22,642 bases of DNA from DAOTXN01 sp034435435 (GCA_034435435.1 DAOTXN010000140.1:1-22642), one strand, 5' to 3'; positions 5,984-14,274 are shown, counted from the stretch's first letter. Notes: generated by a model from the letters alone, not told the origin. Numbers and translations: made by a program.

Positions 5984-7909
5984 ATGAAAAAACTGAACAA
6001 ATCCATCTTGTCTATCATTTTGGCCCTCTTGCTGATGGGAGCCTGGATGGGAGCGTCCTCTCGCCCGACGGCGGCGGCCCCGCCGCTCCGCCCCCTGACG
6101 CAGGCCGAGGTGCCTACCCAAGACGTGATCAACCGGCTCAATGGCTGGTTCAGCTCGGCCTATAGCGGTTATTGCTTTAACGGTTGGATCAGCCTGGGCG
6201 ACGTGAGCAAAGCGCGGACGCGGCTGGACGAGTCTGACGTCGAAGTGTATATAGACCCTGCATTTCTGGCGACGCAGGAAGCTCTGGCCGCCTACGTGGA
6301 TTATTCCAGCGCGGGCCTGGAATATTTCAACGACATTGTGTTGGCCGACGTCCCGACCAACGTCCCGGCGCAGACCTTGTGGCACGAAACCATGCACGCC
6401 ATCTTTGATGCGCACGATTCAGAATTGGAGGCGGCCGGGATCACGACCGACGAGCAATACACGTGGTACATGGAATTGGCGCTGAACGCGCTCACCAACA
6501 CCCTGTCGCGTTACGAAGAAGAACTGAAAAAAGGCGAGAAATGCGACCCGACCAAGCTGGACCAAATCTGGCAGGTGTTTGTCAAACAGATGAACGACGC
6601 CCGCTATTCCAACGGCTATGGGTCGGCCCCGCTCACCGACGCACAACTGGCGCAACTGGAAAGCCTGACCGGTTTTCGGGTCAACCTGGCCGAAATCGAG
6701 CGCGGGTACAAGTCGGGCAAGTGCGGCGAGTGCGGCGTCAAAGTCACGCCGCCGCCGGTCACATCGGACGCGCTGGACCTCATCTTTTGCATCGACGTGA
6801 CGGGCAGCATGGAAGACGACATCGCCAGCGTGAAAGCGGCGGCGTCCAACGTGGTGAATTCCATCGCCGGCAAAACCGACAACTATCGCGTGGCTATCGT
6901 GGCCTACCGCGACTGGGACGACTCGGCCGGCTATGCCATGTTTGAGGATTACTCGTTTTCTACCGACCAAAGCGCCATCATCGCCAACATCAACCAGTTG
7001 AGCGTCGGCGGCGGCGACGACGAGCCGGAAGCGGTGTTCGAAGCGCTGCTGCGGGCTGTTGATTCCAAATCGGTGGGCGGCTGGCGGGACAACGTGAACA
7101 AGCAAATCATCCTGATGGGCGACGCGCCGCCCCACGACCCCAGCCGGGAAGGCTACACGGCGGCCGATGTGGCCCAGGCCGCGTGGGACGCCGACCCGGT
7201 GGTGATCCAGGCCGTGGTGGTGGGCAACTATGGCGCGTACAACCCGCTGGCTGTCGAGTCGTTCCGCGACCTGGCCGAGCGCACCGACGGCAGCTTTTTC
7301 GAGGCCGAGGATGCCGAGGCCGTGCCCGAGGTGCTACAACGGACCATCGAGGACATCAAAACCCCGCCGCCTGCGGAAAGCAAAGGTGTGGATATGACGC
7401 TGGTGTTGATCGGGGCGGGGGTATTTTGCCTGTTCGCGCTAGGGGCCGTGTTGATTTTGTTTCTGCTGTTCCTGCGCCCCGGCCGGCAGCGACAGCCCCG
7501 ACCGGTGATGTACGCCCCGCAAGGGCCGCCGCCGCCGGTTGCGCCGGCCTATATGCCCGTTCCGCCGCCCGCTCGCGCTCCCGCTGCATCGCCGCAAGGC
7601 CACACGGTCGTCGTGAGCCCTGGCGCGGCGGGGGAGCTGGTGGTCGTGAGCGGGCCAGATGGCGGCCAACGCTTCCCGCTCGGCCCGAACAGCCGGGTGG
7701 GCCGGGCCACCGACAACGAGATCGCGCTGCGCGACAACCAGGTTTCGCGACATCACGCGGCCCTCAGTTTTACCGGCGCGGGCTACGTCATCACCGATCT
7801 GGGCAGCGCCAACGGCACCTGGGTCAACGGCCAGCGCATCGCCCAGCCGACCCCCTTGCGACCGGGAGACAATATTCGGGTGGGGAACGACCATCTGGTT
7901 TTGCAGTAA
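5984..7909 (+). CDS. Multidomain membrane protein: HExxH segment, VWA domain, membrane helix, FHA domain
   Basis: A signal peptide is followed by a roughly 230-residue N-terminal region containing LWHETMH with H134, E135, H138 and a further histidine H144. This is the HExxHxxxxxH spacing of metzincin metallopeptidases, but phenylalanine (F141) stands where the family glycine is expected. Next comes a VWA domain (about 264-455) with a MIDAS-like DVTGS (271-275) and D380. A membrane helix follows at 471-497, then a Pro-rich cytoplasmic linker. A complete FHA domain (about 552-641) ends the protein, with GR (573-574), SRHHA (588-592) and NGT (610-612). Topology is therefore outside-protease/VWA, inside-FHA. 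FHA domains bind phosphothreonine, so a link to Ser/Thr kinases is inferred. Four cysteines (64, 187, 247, 250) lie in the external part. The gene stands alone, with a good AAAGGAG site. Confidence 0.88.
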   Translation: MKKLNKSILSIILALLLMGAWMGASSRPTAAAPPLRPLTQAEVPTQDVINRLNGWFSSAYSGYCFNGWISLGDVSKARTRLDESDVEVYIDPAFLATQEALAAYVDYSSAGLEYFNDIVLADVPTNVPAQTLWHETMHAIFDAHDSELEAAGITTDEQYTWYMELALNALTNTLSRYEEELKKGEKCDPTKLDQIWQVFVKQMNDARYSNGYGSAPLTDAQLAQLESLTGFRVNLAEIERGYKSGKCGECGVKVTPPPVTSDALDLIFCIDVTGSMEDDIASVKAAASNVVNSIAGKTDNYRVAIVAYRDWDDSAGYAMFEDYSFSTDQSAIIANINQLSVGGGDDEPEAVFEALLRAVDSKSVGGWRDNVNKQIILMGDAPPHDPSREGYTAADVAQAAWDADPVVIQAVVVGNYGAYNPLAVESFRDLAERTDGSFFEAEDAEAVPEVLQRTIEDIKTPPPAESKGVDMTLVLIGAGVFCLFALGAVLILFLLFLRPGRQRQPRPVMYAPQGPPPPVAPAYMPVPPPARAPAASPQGHTVVVSPGAAGELVVVSGPDGGQRFPLGPNSRVGRATDNEIALRDNQVSRHHAALSFTGAGYVITDLGSANGTWVNGQRIAQPTPLRPGDNIRVGNDHLVLQ

Positions 7910-8016
7910 CGCCAGGGCCGGCACACTTGAAATAGCGTCGAAACTCACCGCAGAGGTACTGTCCCGCACCACGCTCAGGATCACTTGCGCCGCGCGCGGA
8001 TGCAGTGCAGGTGGCT

Positions 8017-8070
8017 GCGCAAAGGACGCAGAGATTTCGAGGGTGTCTCGGCGCTCTCTGCGTCTTTGCA
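8017..8070. repeat. Palindromic element with GCAAAG-GACGCAGAGA arms
   Basis: GCAAAGGACGCAGAGA (8019-8034) pairs with TCTCTGCGTCTTTGC (8055-8069) with a single bulged G. The inner part holds CGAG/CTCG (8038-8041 and 8047-8050). This resembles dispersed CGCAGAGACGCAAAG-type palindromes common between genes in several phyla. That resemblance is from memory and not searched. Confidence 0.6.
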
Positions 8071-8074
8071 TTTG

Positions 8075-8109
8075 CACCTTCCCGGAAGCTCCCGGCTTGC
8101 GGGAAGGTG
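8075..8109. repeat. 35-nt near-perfect hairpin
   Basis: CACCTTCCCG (8075-8084) pairs fully with CGGGAAGGTG (8100-8109). After one G-G mismatch the stem continues with AAGC/GCTT and a 5-nt loop. No T-run follows, so it is unlikely to be a standard terminator. It could be a repeat end or an mRNA structure. Confidence 0.6.
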
Positions 8110-8113
8110 GCGC

Positions 8114-8141
8114 TTGTGAGAACGGCGTTTTGTGGTATCAT
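8114..8141 (+). promoter_or_regulatory. Promoter of the acyl-CoA synthetase gene
   Basis: TTGTGA (8114-8119) and TATCAT (8136-8141) are 16 nt apart. The -10 overlaps the upstream in-frame ATG at 8132, so that ATG would not be on the transcript. This supports the TTG start at 8189. Confidence 0.5.
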
Positions 8142-8175
8142 ACAATCCAGCAAAAGGTCACACACAGTTGAAGAA

Positions 8176-8181
8176 AGGAGG
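8176..8181 (+). promoter_or_regulatory. Ribosome-binding site deciding a TTG start
   Basis: A full AGGAGG stands 7 nt before TTG at 8189. If the open frame were read from ATG 8132, this Shine-Dalgarno would be translated as Lys-Lys-Gly-Gly-Gly-Gly, which is not conserved-looking sequence. Confidence 0.75.
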
Positions 8182-8188
8182 GGGTGGC

Positions 8189-10285
8189 TTGCTCGAATCC
8201 CTCTTTACCCCTCAGTCGGTGGCGGTGGTTGGCGCTTCGGCCAATCCCGACAAGCTTGGCTTTAACGTCCTGGACAACCTGGTCAAGTATGGCTTCCAGG
8301 GGGCCATTTACCCCATCAACCCCAAAGAAAAAGAGATTTTGGGCCACCCGTGCTACGCGCGCGTGACCGACGTGCCGGGGCCGGTGGATCTGGTCGTGAT
8401 TGTCGTCCCTAACAAGTTCGTCGGCGCTGTGATGGAAGACTGTGGCGCGAAAGGGGTCGGCGCGGCCATCGTCATCACCGCCGGTTTCCGCGAGACGGGG
8501 GCCGAGGGGCGACAAATGGAGCGTGGGGTGATCGAAATCGCCCGGCGACACGGCATCCGCGTGGTCGGGCCGAACTGTTTGGGCGTGATCGCCACCGGCA
8601 GCGCCATGAATGCCAGCTTTGCGGCGGGTATGCCGGATACAGGGCGCATCAGTTTTATGTCCCAATCGGGCGCGCTATGCACGGGTATTCTGGACTGGGC
8701 GGCGGCCAATCACCTGGGCTTTGCCAATTTCGTCAGCCTGGGCAACAAGGGCGACTTGAACGAGACGGATTTTCTGGAGGCCTGGCGCGAGGATCCCGAG
8801 ACCGACGTGGTGGTGGCCTATCTGGAGGGCATCGTGAACGGCCCACGCTTTATGCAGACCGCCCGCGAGCTGACCAAGGTCAAGCCGGTGATCGTGCTCA
8901 AGTCGGGCACCACTAGCGCCGGTTCGCGGGCCGTGTCCTCGCACACCGGCACGCTGGCCGGCTCCGACGCGGCCTACGATGCGGCGTTTCGGCAGTCGGG
9001 CATCTTGCGCGCCCGCTCGGTGTCGGACTTGTTCGCCTATTCGACCGCTTTTGCCTACCAGCCGTTGCCGCATGGCCGTCAGGTGGCGATTATCACCAAC
9101 GCGGGCGGGCCGGGCATTATGGCGACCGACGCCTGCGAGAACCTGGGGCTACAGTTGGCGGCGTTGTCTTCGGAAACCGTGAGCGTGTTGCAAGCGAATC
9201 TGCCCGCTGCGGCCAACTGTTACAACCCCATTGACGTGCTGGGCGACGCCCGCGCCGACCGCTACAAACTGGCGCTCAAGGCGGCGCTAGACGACCCCGC
9301 CGTAGATGCGGTGATCTTTTTACTCACGCCGCAGGCCATGACCGAGATCGAAGACACGGCCCGCGCCGTGGTCGAGCTGGCGCAGAACAGCGACAAGCCG
9401 GTGCTGGCTAATTTTATGGGGGCCAAAGACGTGGCGGCGGGCAATCGCATCCTGGGCGAGGGGCGCGTGCCGTGTTACGGTTTTCCCGAAGAGGCCGCCG
9501 AAGCCCTGGCGCGCATGGTCGAGCAGCGCGAATGGCGCGAGCGTACCCACGAGCCGCTCGAACGCTTTGCCGTGGATCGGGAGCGGGCGGCGACGGCCAT
9601 CGTCACGGCGGGTAAGGCCGGGCGGCTGCGCTTGAACGAAGTCGAAGCGCGGCAAATCGTGGCGGCCTATGGCCTGCCGCTGCCCAAGAGCCAGTTGGCG
9701 CTCAACAGCGAGCAGGCGGTGCGCTGGGCAGAGGAGATTGGCTATCCGGTGGTGATGAAGATCATCTCGCCCGACATCCTGCACAAGTCGGACATCGGCG
9801 GCGTCCAGGTGGGTCTCAAAAACGCCAAAGCGGTGCGGCTGGCCTACGAGGAAATCCTCAACCGCGCGCACCGCTACATGCCCGACGCCGATGTGTGGGG
9901 CGTGGCCGTGCAAGAGATGGTGCAGGTGGGCCGAGAAGTGATTCTGGGCGTGACCCAAGACCCTACCTTTGGGCATCTGCTCATGTTCGGATTGGGCGGT
10001 ATCTATGTCGAAGTGCTCAAGGATGTAGTGTTTCGAGTAGCGCCGCTCGCACGCAGTGAGGCCGTCGAGATGATACAAGAGATCCGCTCCTTCCCACTGC
10101 TGGCAGGGGCGCGGGGTCAAAAGCCTGCCGATCTGGACGCCATCGTCGAGTGCATCTTGCGCGTGTCGCAGATGGTCACAGATTTTCCGCAAATCGTCGA
10201 GCTGGACATCAACCCGCTGTTCGCCTATGATGTGGGGGGCGGCGCGATGGCCGTGGATGCTCGGATAGTGATCAGTGAAAAGTAA
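8189..10285 (+). CDS. ADP-forming acyl-CoA (acetate-CoA) ligase, fused alpha-beta subunits
   Basis: The enzyme interconverts acyl-CoA, ADP and phosphate with acid, CoA and ATP, so it conserves energy in fermentation when run toward acid. The CoA-binding Rossmann domain begins at once (SVAVVGASANPDKLGFNVL, near residues 10-28). Next come the succinyl-CoA-ligase-like domains with SQSGALCTG (158-166) and SSHTGTLAGSDAA. In that last motif H252 matches the phosphohistidine of the ADP-forming family. From about residue 480 an ATP-grasp domain follows (PVVMKIISPDILHKSDIGGV, then QEMV and ELDINPL). With 698 residues from TTG 8189 it has the fused, single-chain form. The start rests on AGGAGG spacing and a promoter that excludes ATG 8132. 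Acyl specificity cannot be read from sequence. Its stop codon lies inside a heptamer array, and the DRTGG-protein gene follows in the same direction, probably as one operon. Confidence 0.9.
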   Translation: MLESLFTPQSVAVVGASANPDKLGFNVLDNLVKYGFQGAIYPINPKEKEILGHPCYARVTDVPGPVDLVVIVVPNKFVGAVMEDCGAKGVGAAIVITAGFRETGAEGRQMERGVIEIARRHGIRVVGPNCLGVIATGSAMNASFAAGMPDTGRISFMSQSGALCTGILDWAAANHLGFANFVSLGNKGDLNETDFLEAWREDPETDVVVAYLEGIVNGPRFMQTARELTKVKPVIVLKSGTTSAGSRAVSSHTGTLAGSDAAYDAAFRQSGILRARSVSDLFAYSTAFAYQPLPHGRQVAIITNAGGPGIMATDACENLGLQLAALSSETVSVLQANLPAAANCYNPIDVLGDARADRYKLALKAALDDPAVDAVIFLLTPQAMTEIEDTARAVVELAQNSDKPVLANFMGAKDVAAGNRILGEGRVPCYGFPEEAAEALARMVEQREWRERTHEPLERFAVDRERAATAIVTAGKAGRLRLNEVEARQIVAAYGLPLPKSQLALNSEQAVRWAEEIGYPVVMKIISPDILHKSDIGGVQVGLKNAKAVRLAYEEILNRAHRYMPDADVWGVAVQEMVQVGREVILGVTQDPTFGHLLMFGLGGIYVEVLKDVVFRVAPLARSEAVEMIQEIRSFPLLAGARGQKPADLDAIVECILRVSQMVTDFPQIVELDINPLFAYDVGGGAMAVDARIVISEK

Positions 10286-10336
10286 GGAGTAAGAAGTAGG
10301 GAGTAGGGGATCGCTGTCTACCGTCTACTGTCTACC
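10282..10336. repeat. Heptamer-repeat array (copy 2)
   Basis: Four 7-nt units GTAAGGA, GTAAGAA, GTAGGGA, GTAGGGG (10282-10309) are followed after 6 nt by three units GTCTACC, GTCTACT, GTCTACC (10316-10336). Read on the other strand, the second block gives GTAGAC-type heptamers, so the blocks are related in inverted orientation though not fully complementary. The synthetase stop codon (10283-10285) is inside the first unit. The next gene's AAGGAG begins right after the array. Confidence 0.85.
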
Positions 10337-10351
10337 TGCAAGGAGTGAAAA

Positions 10352-11419
10352 ATGGCAAAGACGCTTTACGTGGTTTCTACCGAAGCTTTTTCGGGCAAGA
10401 GCGCCATCTCGCTGGCGCTGGCGCTGGGTTTTCAGGCCAAGAGCTTGCGCGTGCATTACATGAAGCCCATCGGCGCGTCGCTGCGGCGCTTTGGCGATGA
10501 CTTTATCGACGAGGACGCCTACTTTGCCTGGCAGGCGTTGGGCATCGAGGCCGACTGGGACCTGGCGTCGCCGGTGCTGTTGACCCAAGAGATGATCGAG
10601 ACGGCGCTGCTGGGGCCGGTGGCCGGATTGGAAGACAAGATCACAAATGCGCTGGCCCGGCTGTCTGCTGGTCAGGACTTGATCATTATGGAAGCGTTGA
10701 GCGGACTGGACAGCGGGCGGGCGCTAGGGCTGCCCGTCAAGCGCGTCGCCGAGTTGACCGATGCCAGTGTCATCGGGGTCATCGCGCACCACGCCAACCC
10801 TGATCTGGATGGGATGCTGGCGCTTCAAGCAGCCTGCCGCGAGCGGCTGGTGGGCATGGTTGTCAACGGCACGCCGCCCCACATGGTGGCCGCGTTGGAG
10901 GAGCGCCTCAAGCCTTTTGTGGCGTATCACGATTTGCCCTTCTATGGCATCCTGGCCCGCGATACGCTGCTGCGCTCCATCTCGGTGGCCGATCTGGCTG
11001 AAGAACTGAACGGTGAGGTGCTGTGCGGGCACGAGGGTTTGGACGAGATGGTCGAGACGTTGATGCTGGGGGCGATGGGCAGCGCGGCGGCGCTGCGCCA
11101 CTTCCAACACAAGGCCAACAAGGCCGTCATCACCGGCGGCGACCGGAGCGACATCCAGCTAGCGGCGTTGCAGACCTCGACGCGCTGTTTGATCTTGACC
11201 GGCAATCTGCGCCCCAACGTGCGTGTGTTGGGGCAGGCCGCCGAGCAGGGTGTGCCGGTGATCCTGGTCAAGGAAGACACCCTGGCCGTCACCGAGCGGG
11301 TCGAAAAGGCCATCGGTCACGTGCGGCTCTCTAGCCCCAAGCAAGTGGCGCGCCTGCGCGAGACGATGGGAGAGTATCAGGGGTTGATTGATAGATTGTA
11401 CGAGAGGTTGTTTGGCTAA
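10352..11419 (+). CDS. Phosphotransacetylase-family regulatory protein: BioD-like P-loop domain plus DRTGG domain
   Basis: The N-terminal domain resembles dethiobiotin synthetase-type P-loop ATPases, with STEAFSGKSAI (residues 9-19) as the nucleotide loop and MKPIG shortly after. From about residue 225 a DRTGG-type domain follows, marked by VITGGDRSDIQLAAL. Together these form the N-terminal regulatory half of long phosphotransacetylases (COG0857 type), but the catalytic acetyltransferase half is absent at 355 residues. It is therefore unlikely to be an acetyltransferase itself. Its position 66 nt after the ADP-forming synthetase suggests that it senses a nucleotide or CoA metabolite and modulates that enzyme; this is inference. 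AAGGAG lies 7-8 nt before the ATG. The glgB ATG comes 1 nt after its stop codon. Confidence 0.85.
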   Translation: MAKTLYVVSTEAFSGKSAISLALALGFQAKSLRVHYMKPIGASLRRFGDDFIDEDAYFAWQALGIEADWDLASPVLLTQEMIETALLGPVAGLEDKITNALARLSAGQDLIIMEALSGLDSGRALGLPVKRVAELTDASVIGVIAHHANPDLDGMLALQAACRERLVGMVVNGTPPHMVAALEERLKPFVAYHDLPFYGILARDTLLRSISVADLAEELNGEVLCGHEGLDEMVETLMLGAMGSAAALRHFQHKANKAVITGGDRSDIQLAALQTSTRCLILTGNLRPNVRVLGQAAEQGVPVILVKEDTLAVTERVEKAIGHVRLSSPKQVARLRETMGEYQGLIDRLYERLFG

Positions 11420-11420
11420 G

Positions 11421-13622
11421 ATGACCATGCCCACCGTTTCCGACGACCAAATCCGCCAAATCGTGTTCGCTTATCACCACGACCCGTTCCAGGTGTTGGG
11501 AGCGCATCGGGTGGAGGTGGATGGGCAAACGCGGGTCGCCATCCGCGCCTTTCGACCCGAAGCCCGCGAGGTCTTGGTCATCGGCGATGCAGGCGAGGTT
11601 CACCCCATGACCCGCGTCCACGAGCACGGCTTTTTCGAAGTCGTGGTGGAGCGCCCGGAGGTGTTCAAATATCAGCTCGGCGTGCAAGACCTGTACGGCA
11701 ACAAAACCGTGGCCCCCGATCCATACACCTTTTTGCCTGTGCTGACCGATTTCGACCTGCAACTGCTGGGCGAGGGCACGCACTATCGCAGCTACGAAAA
11801 GCTGGGCGCGCACGTGATGGACGTGGACGGCGTGCGTGGCGTCCATTTTGCGGTGTGGGCGCCCAACGCCAAGCGGGTCAGCGTGGTCGGCGACTTTAAC
11901 GGCTGGGACGGTCGGCGGCACGCCATGCGGGTGTTGGGAGGGACCGGCGTGTGGGAGCTGTTCATCCCTGCGCTGGGCGAGGGGACGCTGTACAAATACG
12001 AAATCAAGGGTCAATTTGACCAAATGATCGTCAAGGCCGATCCCCACGCCTACGCCTCGGAATTGCGCCCCAATACGGCTTCGGTCGTGTGGGATATCGA
12101 GAAACACCGGTGGGCCGACCAGGCGTGGATGGAGCGGCGAGCGCAGACCCATTACATCAGAGCGCCGATGTCGATCTATGAAGTGCATCTGGGGTCGTGG
12201 ATGCGTACACAGGATGACCGTTTCCTCACTTACCGCGAGCTGGCCCATAAACTGGTGGATTATGTCAAACAGATGGGTTACACGCACGTCGAGCTGCTGC
12301 CGGTGATGGAACACCCGCTAGATGCCTCGTGGGGTTATCAGGTCATTGGCTACTTTGCGCCCACCAGCCGCTTTGGCCCGCCCGATGATTTTCAATATTT
12401 CGTAGATTATTGCCACCAGCACGACATCGGCGTCCTTTTGGACTGGGTGCCGGCCCACTTTCCGCGCGACGCGCACGGCCTGGCCCGCTTTGACGGCACT
12501 GCGCTCTATGAACACGCAGACCCGCGCCTGGGGGAGCACAAGGACTGGGGCACACTGATTTTCAATTACGGGCGCAACGAGGTGCGCAACTTTGTGATCG
12601 CCAGCGGGCTGTTTTGGCTGGACAAATATCACGTCGACGGTCTGCGTGTGGATGCGGTGGCCTCGATGCTCTATCTGGATTATTCGCGCCAAGCGGGTGA
12701 GTGGGTGCCGAACAAGTACGGCGGCAATGAGAACCTGGAGGCCATTGACTTGCTGCGCAAATTCAACGAGTTGGCCCACGGTCAGTTCCCCGGCGCCGTG
12801 ACCATCGCCGAAGAATCCACGGCGTTCGCCGGCGTGTCCAGGCCAGTCTATCTGGGCGGCCTGGGTTTCACTTTCAAGTGGAACATGGGCTGGATGAACG
12901 ACACGCTGAGCTATATCCAAAAAGACCCCATCCACCGCAAGTATCATCACCACAACCTCACCTTTGGCATGGTGTATGCTTTTTCGGAGAATTTTGTGCT
13001 GGTGTGTTCGCACGACGAGGTGGTGCACGGCAAGCGTTCGCTGGCAGGCAAGATGCCCGGCGACCACTGGCAGCAGATGGCAAATCTGCGCCTGTATCTG
13101 GGCTTCATGTTTACCCATCCGGGCAAAAAGCTGCTCTTTATGGGCGCTGACATCGCCCAGTGGCAAGAGTGGAGCGAGGCCCGCAGCCTGGACTGGCGCC
13201 TTTTGGAGTGGGAACCGCACCAAAAGCTCAATCACTACGTGGCCGACCTGAACCGGCTATACCGTTCTGAGCCGGCGCTGTACCAGGTAGACGATAGCTA
13301 TGCGGGTTTCGAGTGGATCGACTTTCACGACTGGGAGCGCAGCGTCCTGGCCTACGTCCGCAAGGCGCAAGACCCGGCGGATCACCTGGTCGTGGCGTGC
13401 AACTTTACACCCGTGCCGCGCGAGGGCTATCGCATCGGCGTGCCCGATCATTGCCACTATGTCGAGGTATTCAACAGCGACTCGGAGATTTATTGGGGTA
13501 GCAACGTGGGCAATCGGGGCGGCTTTATGTCGGATGCGTTACCATGGCAGGGCCAACCCTGCTCGCTGGAGCTGACGCTGCCGCCGCTGGCGGTGGTGGT
13601 GTTTAAGCCAAAACGAGAGTAA
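11421..13622 (+). CDS. glgB: 1,4-alpha-glucan branching enzyme
   Basis: It makes alpha-1,6 branches in glycogen. The N-terminus (DPFQVLGAH) is the first beta domain of long GlgB proteins. A CBM48 domain follows (VHFAVWAPNAKRVSVVGDFN), then a GH13 barrel. The catalytic nucleophile lies in GLRVDAVASML (Asp about 411), the acid/base in TIAEEST (Glu about 464), and the transition-state pair in VCSHDEVVHGK. A C-terminal all-beta domain ends the protein. The length of 733 residues matches the E. coli type. I chose ATG 11421, 1 nt after the preceding stop; ATG 11427 is equally possible, and the frame is open upstream to 11388. The close spacing suggests translation coupled to the DRTGG protein. No other glg gene is in the window, so the link between acid-forming energy metabolism and storage is inferred from position only. 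Confidence 0.96.
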   Translation: MTMPTVSDDQIRQIVFAYHHDPFQVLGAHRVEVDGQTRVAIRAFRPEAREVLVIGDAGEVHPMTRVHEHGFFEVVVERPEVFKYQLGVQDLYGNKTVAPDPYTFLPVLTDFDLQLLGEGTHYRSYEKLGAHVMDVDGVRGVHFAVWAPNAKRVSVVGDFNGWDGRRHAMRVLGGTGVWELFIPALGEGTLYKYEIKGQFDQMIVKADPHAYASELRPNTASVVWDIEKHRWADQAWMERRAQTHYIRAPMSIYEVHLGSWMRTQDDRFLTYRELAHKLVDYVKQMGYTHVELLPVMEHPLDASWGYQVIGYFAPTSRFGPPDDFQYFVDYCHQHDIGVLLDWVPAHFPRDAHGLARFDGTALYEHADPRLGEHKDWGTLIFNYGRNEVRNFVIASGLFWLDKYHVDGLRVDAVASMLYLDYSRQAGEWVPNKYGGNENLEAIDLLRKFNELAHGQFPGAVTIAEESTAFAGVSRPVYLGGLGFTFKWNMGWMNDTLSYIQKDPIHRKYHHHNLTFGMVYAFSENFVLVCSHDEVVHGKRSLAGKMPGDHWQQMANLRLYLGFMFTHPGKKLLFMGADIAQWQEWSEARSLDWRLLEWEPHQKLNHYVADLNRLYRSEPALYQVDDSYAGFEWIDFHDWERSVLAYVRKAQDPADHLVVACNFTPVPREGYRIGVPDHCHYVEVFNSDSEIYWGSNVGNRGGFMSDALPWQGQPCSLELTLPPLAVVVFKPKRE

Positions 13623-13629
13623 GCGTAAA

Positions 13630-13642
13630 AGCGCCGGGCGCT
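13630..13642 (-). terminator. Short hairpin between convergent glgB and bioY
   Basis: AGCGC (13630-13634) and GCGCT (13638-13642) form a small stem with a 3-nt loop. On the minus strand TTTTA follows, so it may end bioY transcription. The stem is short, and only 24 nt separate the two stop codons. Confidence 0.4.
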
Positions 13643-13646
13643 AGTA

Positions 13647-14240
13647 TTAGCCGAATTTTCGGGTGTTCCACAAAGCCCACCCTCCCGGCAGCGCCAGCGC
13701 GGCCAGGATGATCTTGAGCGCGTCCCCGGCGATAAACGGCCACAATCCCACTTTCAGGAGTGCTCCCCGGCTCACGAAATTTGCCAGCCAGCTCAGGCCC
13801 ATCACGTAAATCACGGCGTTCCCAACGAGCATCGCTGCGGCGGCGGTCAAAAAGCGCCGGTCCCAGCCGCGTTCGCTCAGCCAGCCGACGACGAAAGCGG
13901 CGGCGACAAACCCGAACAGATACCCGCCCGTCGGGCCGGCCAACCTGGCCACGCCGCCCGCGCCGCCGGCAAAGACGGGCAATCCCAGCGCACCCTGACT
14001 CAGATAAGCCAGCATGCTCAACGTCCCGCGTTGTCTGCCCAACATGGCTCCCACCAGCAAGACACCGAATGTCTGCCAGGTGATCGGGACAGGCCAGAGC
14101 GGAATCTCAATCTGCGCAGCGAGGGCCACCAGCCAACTGCCGGCCAGGATGAGCATGATCTCCCTTCTCAGGCCGACCCTGGGCCAGATGGCCTCAGCGA
14201 AAGGCATAGCGTGATAAGCGTGTTTGTTCACCGTGTTCAT
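13647..14240 (-). CDS. bioY: Biotin transporter S-component BioY
   Basis: This is a 197-residue membrane protein with about six hydrophobic segments. It shows the BioY pattern: AAQIEIPLWPVPITWQTFGV early, then a glycine-rich FAGGAGGVARLAGPTGGYLFG stretch and an ending near GDALKIILAALA. It brings biotin into the cell, alone or with shared ECF ATPase and T-component subunits. None of these is encoded nearby. The ATG at 14240 is preferred because the promoter (14275-14303) removes the more upstream start at 14303. AGGAGGA directly abuts this ATG, which is too close, and GTG at 14231 has a better 10-nt spacing, so three residues may be missing from the true N-terminus. No BirA-type operator is seen. 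Confidence 0.92.
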   Translation of the reverse strand: MNTVNKHAYHAMPFAEAIWPRVGLRREIMLILAGSWLVALAAQIEIPLWPVPITWQTFGVLLVGAMLGRQRGTLSMLAYLSQGALGLPVFAGGAGGVARLAGPTGGYLFGFVAAAFVVGWLSERGWDRRFLTAAAAMLVGNAVIYVMGLSWLANFVSRGALLKVGLWPFIAGDALKIILAALALPGGWALWNTRKFG

Positions 14241-14274
14241 TCCTCCTGTATCGTTGGGTGGGCAAAACGCGCCG

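Larger units (their letters stand above)
7910..8131. other. Intergenic region rich in palindromes
   Basis: No gene is visible. It holds two palindromes, described separately, and ends in the promoter of the acyl-CoA synthetase gene. The sequence AACTCACCGCAGAGG near 7941 resembles the arms of the first palindrome (GCAGAG), which suggests decayed repeat material. Confidence 0.5.

Noticed and set aside
9320..10192. Minus-strand open frame of 290 codons opposite the synthetase
   Set aside because: It is a shadow of the GC-rich synthetase gene with no domain and no start signals.
11331..13235. Two long minus-strand frames opposite glgB
   Set aside because: They run antisense to intact GH13 catalytic motifs and have no own motifs or ribosome-binding sites.
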